A stretch of DNA of 52,305 nucleotides, taken from positions 1-52,305 of the forward strand of contig NZ_VJMG01000049.1 of assembly GCF_007004135.1 (NCBI RefSeq), read 5' to 3'. Positions within the stretch are counted from its first letter, which is position 1, and each line of letters starts with the position of its first letter. Below, in pieces: positions 43,936 to 52,305 of this stretch. Made by a program: the position numbers and the translations under genes. Source of the DNA: Affinirhizobium straminoryzae (GTDB lineage Bacteria > Pseudomonadota > Alphaproteobacteria > Rhizobiales > Rhizobiaceae). Below the pieces are notes generated by a model. The model was given only the letters and a program-made list of their open reading frames with translations. It was not told the origin of the DNA and did no database searches.

Positions 43936-45610
43936 CGGTGCCATTGATCTCCTTCAGCGCCGAGGACTGGTCCTGGCTGGCAGTAGCGATCGATTCCACA
44001 TGGCGGCTGGCGCCGGCAATCTGCTCGCTGATCGCCGCCAGCACCTGGCCCGCCTGTTGTACAAGTTCGGATCCATTGCGAACTTCGTTGCTCGACTGGT
44101 TGATGAGATCCTTGATCTCGTGCGCGGCGCTGGCGGAGCGCTGGGCCAGCTCTCGCACCTCCTGTGCGACGACGGCAAACCCCTTGCCCGCCTCGCCCGC
44201 ACGCGCCGCCTCGATGCCGGCATTGAGGGCAAGAAGGTTGGTCTGGAAGGCGATGTCGTCGATCACCTCGATGATCAGCTCGATCTTCTGCGAGGCTTCC
44301 TCGATTCGCCCCATGGCATCGATAGCGCTGCTGACGACGGTGGAGGAGCTGTCCGCCGTGCGACGGGTCCGGGAGACGGCCTCGTTCGCCTCACGGGCGC
44401 GGCCTGCCGAATTGGTGACCGTGACGGTGATTTCATCGACGGCGGCTGCCGTTTCCTCCAGAGAGGCGGCCTGGCTTTCCGTGCGGCGAGCCAGTTCATC
44501 GGAGGAGGCGTTGAGATCCGTCGTACCCTGCCGGATCGTCAGCGCGCTCTTGCGGATATGGCTCATGGTGTCGCGCAGGCGGGTGATCGAGCCGTTGAAA
44601 TCCTGCCGCAACTGTTCCAGACGACCGGCAAAGCGCGTTTCGATGGTGCCGGTGAGATCCCCTTGCGCAAGGCGTGCCAGCGCAGTTCCGAGTTCGGTGA
44701 CCGCCTGATCGATCTGCCGGTCCACCTCCTGCTTTTCGGCATCGCGACGGCGGCGTTCGGCCTCGACCTCGGCGCGCTCCTCGCCCGAGCGCGCCTCCAT
44801 CAGCTGCTTTTCCTCCGCATTGCGGCGGAACACTTCCAGCGCGCGGGCGATATCGCCGAACTCGTTACGGCTGTGCGTGAAGGGCACATCCACCGAACGG
44901 CCGGAGGAGATGCTGATGACGGTTTCAGTCAGCAGGGTCAGCGGGCGCACCTGCCGGCGGATCATCACGAAACCGACGAGGCCGACGGCCAGAATGGCGA
45001 GAAGGCCCGTCACCACCATGATCCAGGCAGAGGTCGAGATCTGCGCGAAATAGACTTCGAGCGGAATGCCGATGAACAGCACGCCGGTCACGACACCGCT
45101 GTCGTTCTTGATCGGGAAGTAGCCGGTGACGAAACTGCGACCGAACAGCGTGGCGGGGCCGTAATAGGCTTCGCCGCGCGCCAGAACGCTCTGGGCCGGA
45201 TGATCGGCAGCCAGCTTGGTGCCCGTCGCGCGGTCACCATTCTCCTTCTTCACATTGGTGGAGATGCGCACGTAATCGGCGCCCTGCTTCTGGAAGATGG
45301 TGGCAACCCCGGAAATCGACTGCGCCGTGCGGTCGACCAGCGCATGGTCGGGAAGTGCGACCGGCGACTCCTGCCGCACGGCGGTGACGATGCCATCGTT
45401 GATCCTTACATCAGAACCCGGCACCGATGCGCCGTAGAGAATGGCCATCGCGCGCATCGCGCTGCGGGCATCGTTATCCGTCTGCTCCATGATGCTGGAA
45501 CGGAGATAGCCGTAGGTCATTCCCCCGACCGCAGCCACCGCGGCCACGACGAGAAGAAGACAGAGCAGAAGAATGCGCGATGCAACCGAAGCCGGGATGA
45601 TCCTGGACAT
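43772..45610 (-). CDS. Methyl-accepting chemotaxis protein with Cache-type sensor
   Basis: 612 residues. TM1 ([24 protein letters not shown], about 12-35), a periplasmic Cache_3-like domain (about 36-190; [37 protein letters not shown]), TM2 ([23 protein letters not shown]), HAMP (residues about 215-270) and the cytoplasmic signalling domain with hairpin tip [37 protein letters not shown]. It feeds CheA/CheW. The ligand is unknown; Cache_3 domains often bind small organic acids. The start follows AAGGGGGCTTC. Confidence 0.93.
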   Translation of the reverse strand: MSRIIPASVASRILLLCLLLVVAAVAAVGGMTYGYLRSSIMEQTDNDARSAMRAMAILYGASVPGSDVRINDGIVTAVRQESPVALPDHALVDRTAQSISGVATIFQKQGADYVRISTNVKKENGDRATGTKLAADHPAQSVLARGEAYYGPATLFGRSFVTGYFPIKNDSGVVTGVLFIGIPLEVYFAQISTSAWIMVVTGLLAILAVGLVGFVMIRRQVRPLTLLTETVISISSGRSVDVPFTHSRNEFGDIARALEVFRRNAEEKQLMEARSGEERAEVEAERRRRDAEKQEVDRQIDQAVTELGTALARLAQGDLTGTIETRFAGRLEQLRQDFNGSITRLRDTMSHIRKSALTIRQGTTDLNASSDELARRTESQAASLEETAAAVDEITVTVTNSAGRAREANEAVSRTRRTADSSSTVVSSAIDAMGRIEEASQKIELIIEVIDDIAFQTNLLALNAGIEAARAGEAGKGFAVVAQEVRELAQRSASAAHEIKDLINQSSNEVRNGSELVQQAGQVLAAISEQIAGASRHVESIATASQDQSSALKEINGTVNKMDQLTQQNGAMATETSQASARLADEAGRLMQMVEQFRTEMGQAGSGRRQAA

Positions 45611-45777
45611 GAAGCCCCCTTGGACAGAGCGATGTTCAAGCCAGGAAGTCTCGGAATTTGCGGTAAAAAGACCCTGACTTGCGTTCCGTCAATTTTAGGG
45701 GGTGTTAAATTAAATTTCCGTTTCCCTCGCCGCGGGGCGAGGGATGCAAGCAAGGACAGGACCGCAAAGGCAGGCGG

Positions 45778-45909
45778 TCAGAAAAAGAGACCGGGCAGAG
45801 CAATGAGTGCGGCGGTCGCCGAAACGGCCAGAACGAGATGGCGGAGCTTTACGGAAGCTTCCGTGCGGGCTTCGGCAATGGCAATGGCACGCGCGCGACG
45901 TCTCTGCAT
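45778..45909 (-). CDS. 43-residue single-TM peptide
   Basis: MQRRRARAIAIAEARTEASVKLRHLVLAVSATAALIALPGLFF: a basic N-terminus and one C-terminal hydrophobic helix. A GGGGAT site lies 6 bases before the ATG. It sits alone between the two chemoreceptor genes. Unrecognised and of modest confidence; similar short TM peptides are common in rhizobia. Confidence 0.35.
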   Translation of the reverse strand: MQRRRARAIAIAEARTEASVKLRHLVLAVSATAALIALPGLFF

Positions 45910-46080
45910 GGTACGATCCCCAGAACGATGTGGTTTACCCGCCGCGACACGGCAGGCAGCGCCTCTTCCCCGAAGCAGGGAACGGCGACGCATGACGGTA
46001 GCATGAGACGGCAGCACTTAAGAAGTCTTGAATAAACGCGCCCATTTCCCGTCCGCTTCCGAAAGCCGCCGCTATGGTAA

Positions 46081-46111
46081 AGGGCCCTTCAATAACGCAT
46101 TGAAAGGCCCT
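46081..46111 (-). terminator. Hairpin terminator of the second chemoreceptor gene
   Basis: AGGGCC-C-TTCAAT pairs with ATTGAA-A-GGCCCT around AACGC; on the minus strand it is followed by TTTACC, 29 bp after the stop. Confidence 0.55.
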
Positions 46112-46139
46112 GAGCTTGATCGAGGCTGGACAGCCCGCC

Positions 46140-48671
46140 TCAGGCGGCGCGGGCCGTTCTCTGGCCGGCGCCGGCTTCGATTCGGAACTGCTCAAGCAGT
46201 ATCACCAGTTGATCGGCTTCCTCGGCAAGCTGGCGGCTGGCGGCACTGGTTTCCTCCACCATCGCCGCGTTCTGCTGCGTCAGCTGGTCCATCTGGCTGA
46301 CGGCGCCATTGACCTCCTGCAGGGCGGACGACTGGTCGCGCGAGGCCGATGCAATGCCCTCCACATGCGCGCTCAGGCTGGAGATCTGCTGACCGATGGC
46401 AGCCAGCGCTTCGCCGGTGCGCTGGACGAGATGCGAACCGCTGCTGACCTCCTCGGCGGAGGCGTTGATCAGTTGCTTGATTTCCTTGGCGGCACCGGCT
46501 GAACGCTGGGCAAGCTCGCGTACTTCCTGCGCCACCACCGCAAAACCCTTGCCTGCTTCGCCGGCACGCGCCGCCTCGACGCCGGCATTCAGCGCCAGAA
46601 GGTTGGTCTGGAAGGCGATGCCATCGATCACCTCGGTGATGGAGGCAATCTTCTGCGAAGCCACCTCGATCCGCTCCATGGCCGAAACGGCATCGCGCAC
46701 GACCAGGATGGAGTCATCGGCGCTGCGCCGCGTCTCGCCCACCACCAGATTGGCCTCGCGCGCCTTGTCGGCGGCAGCGCGCACATTGGCGGTCACCTCG
46801 TTGACGGCCGCAGCCGTTTCCTCCAGCGAGGCTGCCTGCGTCTCGGTGCGCCGCGACAGATCATCGGTCGACTGTGACATCTGCCGGACATTGCCCTGGA
46901 TGGCACCGACATTGTCCTTGATCAGAGCGATTGTCTCCTGCAGGCGGGTCAGCGAGCGATTGAAATCACTGCGCAGTTGTTCGAGGCGTCCGACAAAGGG
47001 CGTGTCGATGGTGGCAGACACATCGCCATCCGCCAGCCGTTCCAGCCCCTTGGCAAGGGCGGTGACGGCAAACTCGATCTGCCGGTCGATATCCTGCTTT
47101 TCGACTTCGTTGCGGCGGCGCTCGGCATCTGCGGCGGCGCGTTCCTGTTCGCTCAGCGCCTCGACGCGCAGCTTTGCCTCGGCATTTTCCTTGAAGATGC
47201 CGAGTGCGCGTGCCATGTCGCCCAGTTCGTCCCGGCGGGCTGCGCCGTCGATGGCCGTAGTCAGATCGCCGGAGGCCAGCCGACGCATGGCTGCCGCAAG
47301 CTGCAGGATCGGTCCCTTGAAGGTGAAGATCAGACCGACGCCGGCAAAGATGGCGACCAGAATGCCGAGCGCCATGGCGCTGACGGAAATCTGGTTGGCC
47401 TTGTCCCGTTCGACACTGGCGGCGTCCCGCTGCTCGGCCGCAAACTGCGTGAGATTGCTCCAGATGGAGCCGATCTCGCCCTCGGCGGCGCGGAAGGCAT
47501 CGATACGCTGGCGCGAGAGGTTGAGCAGGGCTTCAGACCTGTCTTCCAGCGAGACGATCAGCGGCAGAATGGCGTCGGCCCGCTTGCGAACCTGCTGTGG
47601 CACGTTCTGGTCTGCCTGCAGGGCACCGGCCGAGACGTCGAGCGACATCAGGGCACCCAGCGTCTCGTCCAGCAGGGCGGCATCCGGCGCCGTGGTATAG
47701 CGGGCGATCTTTAACTCGACGGTGCGCACCGCATCGCTGATCTGGCGGGTCACGTTGAGGAAGCGGGCGGCCGCCGCGATCGGCGCATCAAGCGCGCCGA
47801 AGGCTTCCGTCGCCTGCCGGGCCTTGGCGGTAGCGACCCCCTGCAGGCGGATCGCCGCCGGCCGCATCAGATTGACGGCCCGCTCGGCAGCACCGATCGT
47901 CGCATCGTTGACGATGCCGATCTCGGCCTGCTTGCCGATCTGCGTCACGCTGTCGGTCAGTTGCTCCGCCACCACCTTCTGGTCTGCCGGCAGGGCGGCG
48001 TTGATCTCGGCCACGGCCGCCTTCAGCGGAGCAAGCTGCGGGATGACGACATCCATCTTCTGCTGGGGCGTGGTCTGGCCATTGAAATCGGCAACCACCT
48101 TGGAAATCAGGTTGGCGCCGCGCGTGAGGCGGTCGGCATCGCGCAGCAATTCCTTGGCCTTGGCCTCGTCAGCACTCAGGTTCTCGCGGTTGACGGTGGC
48201 ATAGTTCAAAAGGTCGGCCTGCTGCTTGACGATGCCGCCCAGATCCGCATCGATGCCCTTGCGCAGGGTGACTTCGTCCTGGTAGCGCCGCCACAGCGCA
48301 TCAATCTGGCCATTGATGGATTCCGCGCCCTGAATCGCTGCCTGGATCTCGGGGCGGCCTTCCACCCCGCTTGCGGCGGCGGCGACCTGCTTCAGAAGCG
48401 TGGACTGTTCGCCAAGCTGGCGCACCAGGGTGCTCCGCGTCTCCTCGCTGGTATGCTGCAGGAATTCGGTCATGCCGGCATAGACCAGCTTGAAGCCACT
48501 CAACGACTGGAGAACGGAGTTGGACATGTCCATGCGCACCTGCAGCAGGCGGGAGGCATAGAGACCGGACAGGCCTACGGCCGAGATGCTGAGGACGAAG
48601 GGGACGATGAAAGCGATGACCTTCGTCTGGATCTTGAAGCGCGCGAGAAGGCGGTCGACGAGCATTTGCAA
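46140..48671 (-). CDS. Methyl-accepting chemotaxis protein with large helical sensor (McpZ-like)
   Basis: 843 residues. TM1 ([22 protein letters not shown], about 18-40), then an unusually large, almost entirely helical periplasmic region of about 390 residues, TM2 ([22 protein letters not shown], about 440-462), HAMP, and the signalling domain with [37 protein letters not shown] and methylation helices. S. meliloti McpZ, at the matching chromosomal place as I remember it, has such a large helical sensor of novel fold, so I suggest a McpZ orthologue; the ligand is not known. The start is in frame with the TM1 and follows AGAGGT. Confidence 0.9.
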   Translation of the reverse strand: MQMLVDRLLARFKIQTKVIAFIVPFVLSISAVGLSGLYASRLLQVRMDMSNSVLQSLSGFKLVYAGMTEFLQHTSEETRSTLVRQLGEQSTLLKQVAAAASGVEGRPEIQAAIQGAESINGQIDALWRRYQDEVTLRKGIDADLGGIVKQQADLLNYATVNRENLSADEAKAKELLRDADRLTRGANLISKVVADFNGQTTPQQKMDVVIPQLAPLKAAVAEINAALPADQKVVAEQLTDSVTQIGKQAEIGIVNDATIGAAERAVNLMRPAAIRLQGVATAKARQATEAFGALDAPIAAAARFLNVTRQISDAVRTVELKIARYTTAPDAALLDETLGALMSLDVSAGALQADQNVPQQVRKRADAILPLIVSLEDRSEALLNLSRQRIDAFRAAEGEIGSIWSNLTQFAAEQRDAASVERDKANQISVSAMALGILVAIFAGVGLIFTFKGPILQLAAAMRRLASGDLTTAIDGAARRDELGDMARALGIFKENAEAKLRVEALSEQERAAADAERRRNEVEKQDIDRQIEFAVTALAKGLERLADGDVSATIDTPFVGRLEQLRSDFNRSLTRLQETIALIKDNVGAIQGNVRQMSQSTDDLSRRTETQAASLEETAAAVNEVTANVRAAADKAREANLVVGETRRSADDSILVVRDAVSAMERIEVASQKIASITEVIDGIAFQTNLLALNAGVEAARAGEAGKGFAVVAQEVRELAQRSAGAAKEIKQLINASAEEVSSGSHLVQRTGEALAAIGQQISSLSAHVEGIASASRDQSSALQEVNGAVSQMDQLTQQNAAMVEETSAASRQLAEEADQLVILLEQFRIEAGAGQRTARAA

Positions 48672-48887
48672 CCTCTGAAATGAACCATCCGCGGCAGAAC
48701 CCGCGCGGACGTGCTTCTTCCTGGGACATCAGGAGACCCGATAAGTGTCCCATTTGCGGCTAAAGAAATGCTGAAGAATCCGCCTAAAATCCTAGGCCTG
48801 AATGTGCAAATATACTGATATGCGAATAACTTGTGCCATATTGACGCAAGGCAGGGTTCTGCTTCCGCCAGCCCGCGCGACAGCGCC

Positions 48888-50075
48888 TCAGGCAGCGAGA
48901 GCCTCGCCGCAGACATGGCCGGAAGCCCAGGCCCACTGGAAATTGTAGCCGCCAAGCCAGCCGGTCACGTCGACGCATTCGCCAATGAAGTAAAGCCCCG
49001 GCACCGCCTTTGCCTGCATGCTGCGGGAATCGAGCGCACCGACATCCACGCCGCCGAGCGTCACCTCCGCCGTGCGATAGCCTTCGGAGCCGGCAGGCTT
49101 CAGGCTCCACGCCTGCACCGCCGTCGAAATCGCCTGCAGGGCGCGGTCGCTCTGGTCGGCAAGCGGTGCCGTGAGACGCAGATCCTCCGCGAAAAACTGC
49201 GCCAGACGGCGCGGCAGGATCTCGCCGAGTGCGGTCTGCACGGCCTGACGGCCATTGTCGCGGCGCGCCTGCTTCAGACGGGCGAAGAGGTCGACATCCG
49301 GTTCCAGCGACAGCGTAATGGCATCGCCCTCGCGCCAGTAGGAGGAGATCTGCAGGATGGAGGGGCCGCTGAGGCCGCGATGGGTGAAGAGCAGCGCCTC
49401 GCGGAAGCCCGTCTTGCCGTGGCGAACCTCCGCCTCCACCGCAATGCCGGACAGGGCAGACAGCTTTTCGAGCATCGCCGGCTCCAGTGTCAGAGGAACC
49501 AGCGCCGGCCGCGTCTCGGTGACCGGCAGGCCGAACTGTTCGGCGATGCGATAGGCAAGGCCGGTGGCGCCCATCTTCGGAATGGACTTGCCGCCCGTCG
49601 CCACCACCAGCGCGCGCGCCTCCACGACGCCGCCGTCAAGGGCGATGCGAAAGCCGTCTTCGGACTTCTCGACGGCGCCGACCGGCTGCTGCAGGCGAAG
49701 CTCCACATCGCCGGCCTGCATTTCGGCAAGCAGCATGCGGATGATATCCTTGGCGCTGTCATCGCAGAACAGCTGGCCGAGCGTCTTTTCGTGCCAGGCG
49801 ATGCGATGCTTTTCGACAAGCGCGAGAAAGTCGCGCGGCGTATAGCGGGCAAGCGCAGACTTGGCGAAATGGCGGTTGCCGGAGATGTAATTGGCCGGAC
49901 CGGCGTGGAGATTGGTGAAGTTGCAGCGGCCGCCGCCGGAGATGCGGATCTTTTCGCCGGGCGCGCGGGCATGATCCAGCACCAGAACGCGAAGGCCACG
50001 CTGACCGGCTTTCAGCGCGCACATCATGCCGGCGGCTCCGGCGCCCAGCACCACCACGTCGTATCGGCGCGTCAC
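48888..50075 (-). CDS. FAD/NAD(P)-dependent oxidoreductase, HI0933/BaiN family
   Basis: 395 residues. N-terminal FAD motif DVVVLGAGAAGMMCALKAG, the family signature PGEKIRISGGGRCNFTN (about residues 40-56), LVVATGGKSIPKMGATGLAY in the middle and VTGWLGGYNFQWAWASGHVCGEAL at the end match the YhiN/BaiN flavoprotein family. The function is largely unknown; gut-bacterial BaiN reduces bile-acid double bonds, but that activity should not be assumed here. The gene is monocistronic between a chemoreceptor and glutamine synthetase, and divergent from the latter. Confidence 0.93.
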   Translation of the reverse strand: MTRRYDVVVLGAGAAGMMCALKAGQRGLRVLVLDHARAPGEKIRISGGGRCNFTNLHAGPANYISGNRHFAKSALARYTPRDFLALVEKHRIAWHEKTLGQLFCDDSAKDIIRMLLAEMQAGDVELRLQQPVGAVEKSEDGFRIALDGGVVEARALVVATGGKSIPKMGATGLAYRIAEQFGLPVTETRPALVPLTLEPAMLEKLSALSGIAVEAEVRHGKTGFREALLFTHRGLSGPSILQISSYWREGDAITLSLEPDVDLFARLKQARRDNGRQAVQTALGEILPRRLAQFFAEDLRLTAPLADQSDRALQAISTAVQAWSLKPAGSEGYRTAEVTLGGVDVGALDSRSMQAKAVPGLYFIGECVDVTGWLGGYNFQWAWASGHVCGEALAA

Positions 50076-50205
50076 GTCACCCTCGCCCTGTCTCGTTCAT
50101 CCGGCCTTTCCTGTTTGCGATCAGCCGGACAAAGTCAATGATCCCCCTCGCCAATTGCCGTGTTCCGACTATGATGCCGGGACCATCAACAACATCCGGT
50201 GCCTT

Positions 50206-51648
50206 ATGCCGTCCAAGAAAAAGCCCGCCACTGCCCGCGCCTCTGGAAGCGTTCTCAAGGCCGCAACGGCACAACCGCCGCTGACCTCGCTGCGCGGCGT
50301 GGCGAACTGGCGTGACGCGGCCGCCTGGCTGAAGGCGCGTGGCATCGAGGACGTGGAATGCATCACCCCGGATCTGGCCGGCGTGCCACGCGGCAAGATG
50401 ATGCCCACCTCGAAATTCACCTCCAACACCTCGCTGGCGCTACCGTCTGCGCTCTATCGCCACACGATCTCCGGCGACTATCCGGACGAAACAGCGAATT
50501 TCCGCTACGAGCCGCGCGACAGCGACCTGAAGCTGGTGCCCGACCTGTCCACCCTCTCCGTCGTGCCCTGGGAAAGTGACCCGACGGCGCAGGTGATCTG
50601 CGATGTCGTCGGCACGACCGGCGAGCAGGTGCCCTATACGCCGCGCAACGTGCTGAAAAACGTCATGCGGCTTTACCAGGACAAGGGCTGGAAGCCGGTC
50701 GTTGCGCCGGAAATCGAATTCTATCTCGTCGCGATCAACGAGGACCCGGATTATCCGCTGCATCCGCCGAAGGGCCGCTCGGGCCGCTCCATCGTCGGCG
50801 GGCAGGGCTATTCGATCGCCGGCATCAACGAGTTCGACGAACTGATCGACGACATCTACCACTTCTCCGAGAAGCAGGGTCTGGAGATCGATACGCTCAT
50901 TCACGAGGAAGGCCCGGCGCAGCTGGAAATCAACCTGCGTCACGGCGATCCGGTCCAGCTGGCCGACCAGGTCTTCCTGTTCAAGCGTACCATCCGCGAG
51001 GCCGCTCTGAAACACGGCATCTATGCCACCTTCATGGCAAAGCCGATGCAGGGCCAGCCGGGTTCGGCCATGCACATCCACCAGTCGGTCGTGGATGCGA
51101 AGACCGGCAAGAACATCTTCTCCAACGAGGACGGCACGCCCTCGCGGACCTTCTTCCACTTCATCGGCGGCATGCAGAAATATGTGCCAAGCTCGCTCGT
51201 CATGCTGGCGCCCTACGTCAATTCCTATCGCCGCCTGACGCCGGACATGGCCTGCCCGGTCAACAATGCCTGGGGCTATGACAACCGCACCACCGCGTTT
51301 CGCGTGCCGATCTCCGAACCTGCGGCGCGACGCGTGGAAAACCGCCTGCCGAGTTCGGATGCCAATCCCTATCTGGCGCTTGCCGCATCGCTCGCCTGCG
51401 GCTGGCTCGGCATCATGAAGGAAATCGAGCCGACGGAGCCGACCTACGACACCGCCAACGAAGGCTCGATCGACCTGCCGCGCGGCCTTCTCGAAGCCGT
51501 CGCCCTTCTGGAGGACGAGCCCGCCTTCGAAGACGTGTTCGGCAAGGAGTTCATCGGCCTTTATGCAGGCGTGAAGCGGGGTGAATTCGAGACCTTCATG
51601 CAGGTGATCAGTCCGTGGGAGCGTGAATTCCTGCTGCTCAACGTGTAA
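50206..51648 (+). CDS. puuA: Gamma-glutamylputrescine synthetase (glutamine synthetase family)
   Basis: 480 residues. A glutamine synthetase fold with a ~30-residue Lys/Ala-rich N-terminal extension. Metal and substrate motifs are present: VAPEIEFYL (about 167), EGPAQLEINLRHG (about 245), MHIHQSVVD in place of the GSGMHVHQS of GlnA, NSYRRLTPDMACPVNNAWG and FRVPISEPAARRVENRLPSSDANPYLALAA. These match the PuuA/GlnIII branch, which ligates glutamate to putrescine or other amines. The next gene is a gamma-glutamylputrescine oxidase, 9 bp downstream, which supports the assignment. The site before the ATG is weak. Confidence 0.88.
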   Translation: MPSKKKPATARASGSVLKAATAQPPLTSLRGVANWRDAAAWLKARGIEDVECITPDLAGVPRGKMMPTSKFTSNTSLALPSALYRHTISGDYPDETANFRYEPRDSDLKLVPDLSTLSVVPWESDPTAQVICDVVGTTGEQVPYTPRNVLKNVMRLYQDKGWKPVVAPEIEFYLVAINEDPDYPLHPPKGRSGRSIVGGQGYSIAGINEFDELIDDIYHFSEKQGLEIDTLIHEEGPAQLEINLRHGDPVQLADQVFLFKRTIREAALKHGIYATFMAKPMQGQPGSAMHIHQSVVDAKTGKNIFSNEDGTPSRTFFHFIGGMQKYVPSSLVMLAPYVNSYRRLTPDMACPVNNAWGYDNRTTAFRVPISEPAARRVENRLPSSDANPYLALAASLACGWLGIMKEIEPTEPTYDTANEGSIDLPRGLLEAVALLEDEPAFEDVFGKEFIGLYAGVKRGEFETFMQVISPWEREFLLLNV

Positions 51649-51657
51649 GGTGATCCC

Positions 51658-52305
51658 ATGACATGGCAAAGCCCCATCGCGCCGGGCCTGTCCTGGTATC
51701 AGGACAGCGTTGCGGATCGGCCCACCTACGAACCGCTGGACGGCTCGGTTGCGGTCGATGTCGCGATCATCGGCGGCGGCTTCACCGGTTTGCAGGCGGC
51801 CTTCAATCTGGCCAAGCGTGGTGTCTCGGTGGTGCTGATCGAGGCAAGCCGGTTCGGTGACGGGGCCTCCGGGCGCAATGGCGGCCAGCTGGGCTCCGGC
51901 CAGCGCGCCTGGCCGGACGAACTGGAGCCGGAACTGGGCTATGAACGGTCACGCGCCCTGTTCGACATGGCCGAAAACGCCAAGCGACACCTGCTCGATT
52001 TCGCCGAGACGCATGGCATCGACATCGATTACATGCCGGGCCAGATGAACGTATCGCACAAGCGCACAGGCGCCGACGACTACCGCCGTGTCGCGGACCT
52101 TCTGGCGACACGCTACGACTATCCGCATGTCGCCTTCATGGACCGGGCGGAAACCGCCGAACGACTGGGTTCCTCACACTACCGTCACGGGGTTCGTGAT
52201 GCCGGCACCGGCCACATTCATCCGCTGAAGCTGCTGATCGGGCTTGCCCGCGTGGCGGCCGAAGCCGGTGCCCGGATCTGCGAGATGACGCCGGCCACCG
52301 GCATC
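51658..52305 (+). CDS. puuB: Gamma-glutamylputrescine oxidase (3' truncated by window)
   Basis: 216 codons from the ATG to the window end, frame open throughout, so the gene continues beyond. The N-terminus has SWYQDSVADRPTYEPL (PuuB-style tryptophan entry), the FAD motif VDVAIIGGGFTGLQAAFNLAKRGVSV, GASGRNGGQLGSGQRAW and AGTGHIHPLKLLIGLARVA. It follows puuA by 9 bp with AAGGTGATCCC before the ATG, so the pair is an operon that gamma-glutamylates and then oxidises putrescine toward GABA. A second PuuB-like gene lies at 15.9 kb. Confidence 0.9.
   Translation, partial: MTWQSPIAPGLSWYQDSVADRPTYEPLDGSVAVDVAIIGGGFTGLQAAFNLAKRGVSVVLIEASRFGDGASGRNGGQLGSGQRAWPDELEPELGYERSRALFDMAENAKRHLLDFAETHGIDIDYMPGQMNVSHKRTGADDYRRVADLLATRYDYPHVAFMDRAETAERLGSSHYRHGVRDAGTGHIHPLKLLIGLARVAAEAGARICEMTPATGI

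Noticed and set aside
44000..46006. 668-codon frame opposite the first chemoreceptor
   Set aside because: Antisense shadow created by the high GC of third positions.

Overview
The window is ordinary, GC-rich chromosomal DNA from an alphaproteobacterium, almost certainly a member of the Rhizobiaceae (Rhizobium/Agrobacterium/Ensifer-type); the genus cannot be fixed from the sequence. The diagnostic genes are a RirA-type iron regulator with its three cysteines, a CbrA/PdhS-type cytoplasmic histidine kinase, a tRNA-His without an encoded G-1, and EcfG-style promoters (GGAAC-N16/17-xGTT). From memory (not checked), the order rirA - iron-binding protein - mmsA - LysR - tRNA/phasin - cbrA - potFGHI - ScfR regulator - aceA - chemoreceptor - glutamine synthetase follows one segment of the Sinorhizobium meliloti chromosome. 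I see no insertion sequence, prophage, integrase or CRISPR array.

Layout. 1-5.2 kb: the 3' end of an MHS-type MFS transporter, a small membrane protein, an aldehyde dehydrogenase of the alpha-ketoglutaric semialdehyde type, a cold-shock protein, ribosomal protein S21 (probable TTG start), and small proteins. 5.3-11.3 kb (minus strand): a solute uptake cluster of inositol-monophosphatase-family phosphatase, ABC ATPase, binding protein, two permeases and a LacI regulator, with a nested palindrome over the ATPase ribosome binding site. 11.5-13.2 kb: an EcfG-like sigma factor, a tiny membrane protein and manganese catalase. 13.3-18.0 kb: UDP-galactopyranose mutase, two FAD amine/amino-acid oxidases and a TetR regulator. 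18.6-26.7 kb: AbrB-type membrane protein, RirA, divergent Fe(3+)-binding protein with an IRO-like box, methylmalonate-semialdehyde dehydrogenase, LysR, an APH-AAA kinase fusion, tRNA-His and a phasin.

26.9-34.9 kb: CbrA-like kinase, an Fe(3+)-type ABC permease, an AsmA-like protein and a DUF378 protein. 34.9-39.0 kb (minus): putrescine ABC transporter potF-potG-potH-potI. 39.2-42.6 kb: a ScfR/RamB-type regulator divergent from isocitrate lyase across a promoter containing repeated TTTACA words. 42.6-48.7 kb: another LysR, a small ORF, and two methyl-accepting chemotaxis proteins. 48.9-52.3 kb: a BaiN/HI0933-type flavoprotein, then gamma-glutamylputrescine synthetase and the 5' part of gamma-glutamylputrescine oxidase.

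How the genes work together: PotFGHI imports putrescine and the PuuA/PuuB pair 11 kb away begins its gamma-glutamylation and oxidation. RirA probably controls the divergent iron-binding protein, whose likely permease sits 9.4 kb downstream and whose ATPase is not in the window. Four genes (the sigma factor, Mn-catalase, a DUF378 protein and a small secreted protein) carry EcfG-type promoters and look like a scattered piece of the general stress regulon. I did not find a strong candidate for a wholly new system; the best leads are that regulon, the RBS-masking palindrome in front of the sugar-phosphate-like transporter, and the TTTACA array in front of aceA.
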